A stretch of 7,124 nucleotides of DNA from Actinomycetes bacterium (GTDB taxonomy: Bacteria; Actinomycetota; Acidimicrobiia; Acidimicrobiales; SZUA-35): assembly GCA_024227975.1 (NCBI GenBank), contig JAAETV010000810.1, positions 1 through 7,124 of the forward strand, in the 5' to 3' direction. The translations under genes and the position numbers were made by a program. How positions within the stretch are numbered: position 1 is the stretch's first letter; each line of letters begins with the position of its first letter. Positions 6,130 through 7,124 of the stretch are shown here, piece by piece. Below the pieces are notes generated by a model, which was not told the origin of the DNA, did no database searches, and saw only the letters and a list, made by a program, of their open reading frames with translations.

Positions 6130-6716
6130 GACGACCGAAGCCCTTCGGTGATACGCGTGATCTCGGGCGAGGTTCGCATGGAGTCCAAGCAGCGAGAGCG
6201 AGTCGGGCCGATGCTCCCGATGGGCACATCGAGCAGCTCGGAGATCTCGCTGTAGCTGACCGGTGGGTCAACCACGAGGAGCCGGAGGAGCTCCTGGCAG
6301 CGCTCGGGGAGCCGTTCGAAGGCGGCGGCAACGGCTTGGCGGTGCTCCTCGCGTTCCAGACGTTCTCCCGGGGCTGGATACGGGGCCGGGCGGCCCGGGT
6401 CATACTGGCCATCACCATCCCCGTCGGCGCCGCCGTCGGTCAACACGATCCGGCTTCGTTGGCGGACAAGGCCAACGCACTCATTGCGAGTGGTCTGCCC
6501 GAGCCAGCTGGCCAGTTTCGACGGATCTCGGATCCGGTCGAGGTGCTCGGCCAGGCGCAACCACACCGTCTGGAAGGCGTCCTTCGACGTCTCCTCGTCG
6601 AAGCGGAATCCGCGAATCACGCTCCACACCAAACCGGCATGGCCGTCGACGAGTTGTTTCCAGGCGCCTGCATCGCCTTCGCGTGCAGCGGTCACCCGGC
6701 CAACAAGGTCATCCAT
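6126..6716 (-). CDS. ECF-type RNA polymerase sigma factor
   Basis: This 196-residue sigma-70 family protein has only regions 2 and 4, typical of ECF factors, which direct RNA polymerase to a small set of promoters. Region 2 spans about 19-87: LVDGHAGLVWSVIRGF, then DAFQTVWLRLAEHL and SWLGQTTRNECVGLVRQ, which matches the core-binding and -10 recognition helices. A Gly/Asp/Pro-rich linker (94-118) follows. Region 4 spans about 125-181, with LPERCQELLRLL and the helix-turn-helix YSEISELLDVPIGSIGPTRS (155-174). The start at 6716 is chosen for an AGGA (6729-6726) 9 bases upstream and because homology begins at once. ATG at 6746 is an alternative; longer reading to 6857 is unlikely, being Arg-rich and unrelated. 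It is co-transcribed with the downstream companion gene. Its target promoters are unknown; autoregulation is common in such factors but no matching promoter is evident. Confidence 0.92.
   Translation of the reverse strand: MDDLVGRVTAAREGDAGAWKQLVDGHAGLVWSVIRGFRFDEETSKDAFQTVWLRLAEHLDRIRDPSKLASWLGQTTRNECVGLVRQRSRIVLTDGGADGDGDGQYDPGRPAPYPAPGERLEREEHRQAVAAAFERLPERCQELLRLLVVDPPVSYSEISELLDVPIGSIGPTRSRCLDSMRTSPEITRITEGLRSS
6134..6149 (-). promoter_or_regulatory. Hairpin at the sigma/companion gene junction
   Basis: ACCGAA/TTCGGT arms enclose GGGC on the minus strand, inside the last codons of the sigma gene and 4 bases before the companion ATG. The only Shine-Dalgarno-like bases nearby (GAAGGG) lie within this hairpin. 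Free initiation of the companion gene would therefore be masked unless ribosomes finishing the sigma gene open it, which fits the ATGA overlap and coupled translation. Confidence 0.4.
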
Positions 6717-6782
6717 TGTCCATAATCCTAGGACTTCACCATTCATGTTGGAGCGACGATGTCGACGGTGGGCGGAATACCT

Positions 6783-6818
6783 GAGAGCGGTAGGTCTCCC
6801 TCGTGACCCACCGCTCTC
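6783..6818. repeat. Large imperfect inverted repeat upstream of the sigma gene
   Basis: GAGAGCGGT (6783-6791) pairs perfectly with ACCGCTCTC (6810-6818). After one A/C mismatch, GGTC (6793-6796) pairs with GACC (6805-6808), leaving an 8-base loop: 13 pairs in 14 positions. It lies 66 bases upstream of the chosen sigma start on the minus strand. No U-tract follows on either strand. It may be a 5' leader structure of the sigma transcript, a regulator's binding site, or the 3' structure of a gene further right. Confidence 0.5.
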
Positions 6819-6962
6819 GACAGCGTTGGGCACTGTGCTGCCCCTATGAGTCCGCACAGCGAACGCCGCTGACTATCAAGACGACGAAGTGGCCTCCGAG
6901 ATACATGGAATCCCAGAAAACCTCATACAACCCGCCGAAACCGGACCGGGAAGACTGAGAAA

Positions 6963-7124
6963 CTAGTGATCAGCGATTCGGAGGGTCACAACGTGGACAG
7001 TGTCGGCTCCATGGTCGTGGTGTTCATTGGTGTAGCTCCGCTCGATCCCAATTGCCGTCTCCGCAACAGCCACTTCGCCTTCGAGAGCAGCCAGGAATCG
7101 ATCGAAACCTTGCTGGTTGAAGAA
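6963..7124 (-). CDS. Possible C-terminal fragment of an unknown protein (5' part outside window)
   Basis: The minus strand is open from the window edge to a TAG at 6963-6965, giving 53 residues. They read like a plausible alpha/beta C-terminus: FDRFLAALEGEVAVAET forms an amphipathic helix, then an acidic/His-rich turn (NEHHDHGAD) and a strand (TVHVVTLRI). I do not recognise the family. Doubt comes from weaker G/C at third positions (32 of 53 codons) than in the genes to its left. Doubt also comes from a competing plus-strand frame starting at GTG 6993, behind a GGAGGG at 6980-6985 with 7-base spacing, which stays open to the edge (31 of 44 codons end in G or C). The two exclude each other in practice. 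If the minus-strand reading is right, this gene lies upstream of the sigma gene in the same direction, about 250 bp away. Confidence 0.38.
   Translation of the reverse strand, partial: FFNQQGFDRFLAALEGEVAVAETAIGIERSYTNEHHDHGADTVHVVTLRIADH

Noticed and set aside
6263..6784. Plus-strand open frame of 173 codons opposite the sigma factor gene
   Set aside because: The translation is Arg/Gly-rich with no domain, whereas the opposite strand encodes clear sigma regions 2 and 4.
6717..6857. N-terminal extension of the sigma factor to 6857
   Set aside because: The added 47 residues are Arg/Ser-rich, overlap the large hairpin, and precede the region where sigma homology begins.
1..7124. CRISPR array, insertion sequence, transposase, integrase or phage genes
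   Set aside because: No regularly spaced repeats, no terminal inverted repeats with target duplications, and no recombinase motifs were seen on either strand.

Overview
The window is GC-rich, with strongly G/C-biased third codon positions, GTG as well as ATG starts, and no mobile-element machinery. The gene mix suggests an actinobacterial chromosome: an ECF sigma factor coupled to a small actinobacterial-type companion protein, an RraA-fold aldolase paired with a drug:H+-type MFS carrier, and a peripheral-subunit-binding-domain protein. A marine or soil Acidimicrobiia-like lineage would fit, but that is inference from protein style, not from a marker gene.

Layout. 1-621 (+): RraA-like protein, 5' truncated by the window edge. 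602-1921 (+): 12-TM MFS transporter, overlapping the previous gene by 20 bp. 1922-2098: a 177-bp gap rich in inverted repeats. 2099-3232 (+): serine hydrolase of the beta-lactamase/class C fold. 3233-3516: a gap holding a 53-codon relic of a second MFS transporter (3273-3434) and two hairpins. 3517-4512 (-): D-2-hydroxyacid dehydrogenase. 4513-4679: a divergent control region with two CACGTG-centred sites. 4680-5675 (+): an E2-like (dihydrolipoamide acyltransferase-like) protein with an E3/E1-binding domain but no lipoyl domain and no catalytic His motif. 5701-6129 and 6126-6716 (-): a small companion protein and an ECF sigma factor, overlapping as ATGA. 6717-6962: leader/intergenic DNA with a large imperfect hairpin. 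6963-7124: AT-richer DNA with a possible C-terminal gene fragment on the minus strand.

How the genes may work together. RraA and the MFS carrier are almost certainly co-transcribed, and a link between a small organic (keto/hydroxy) acid and its transport is plausible. The 2-hydroxyacid dehydrogenase and the E2-like gene share one divergent promoter region but need not share a pathway. The sigma factor and its companion form one translationally coupled unit pointing away from the right edge.

The most unusual item is the E2-like protein, which looks like a non-catalytic docking or scaffold relative of 2-oxoacid dehydrogenase E2 subunits. The next most unusual are the MFS relic and the structured leader upstream of the sigma factor gene.
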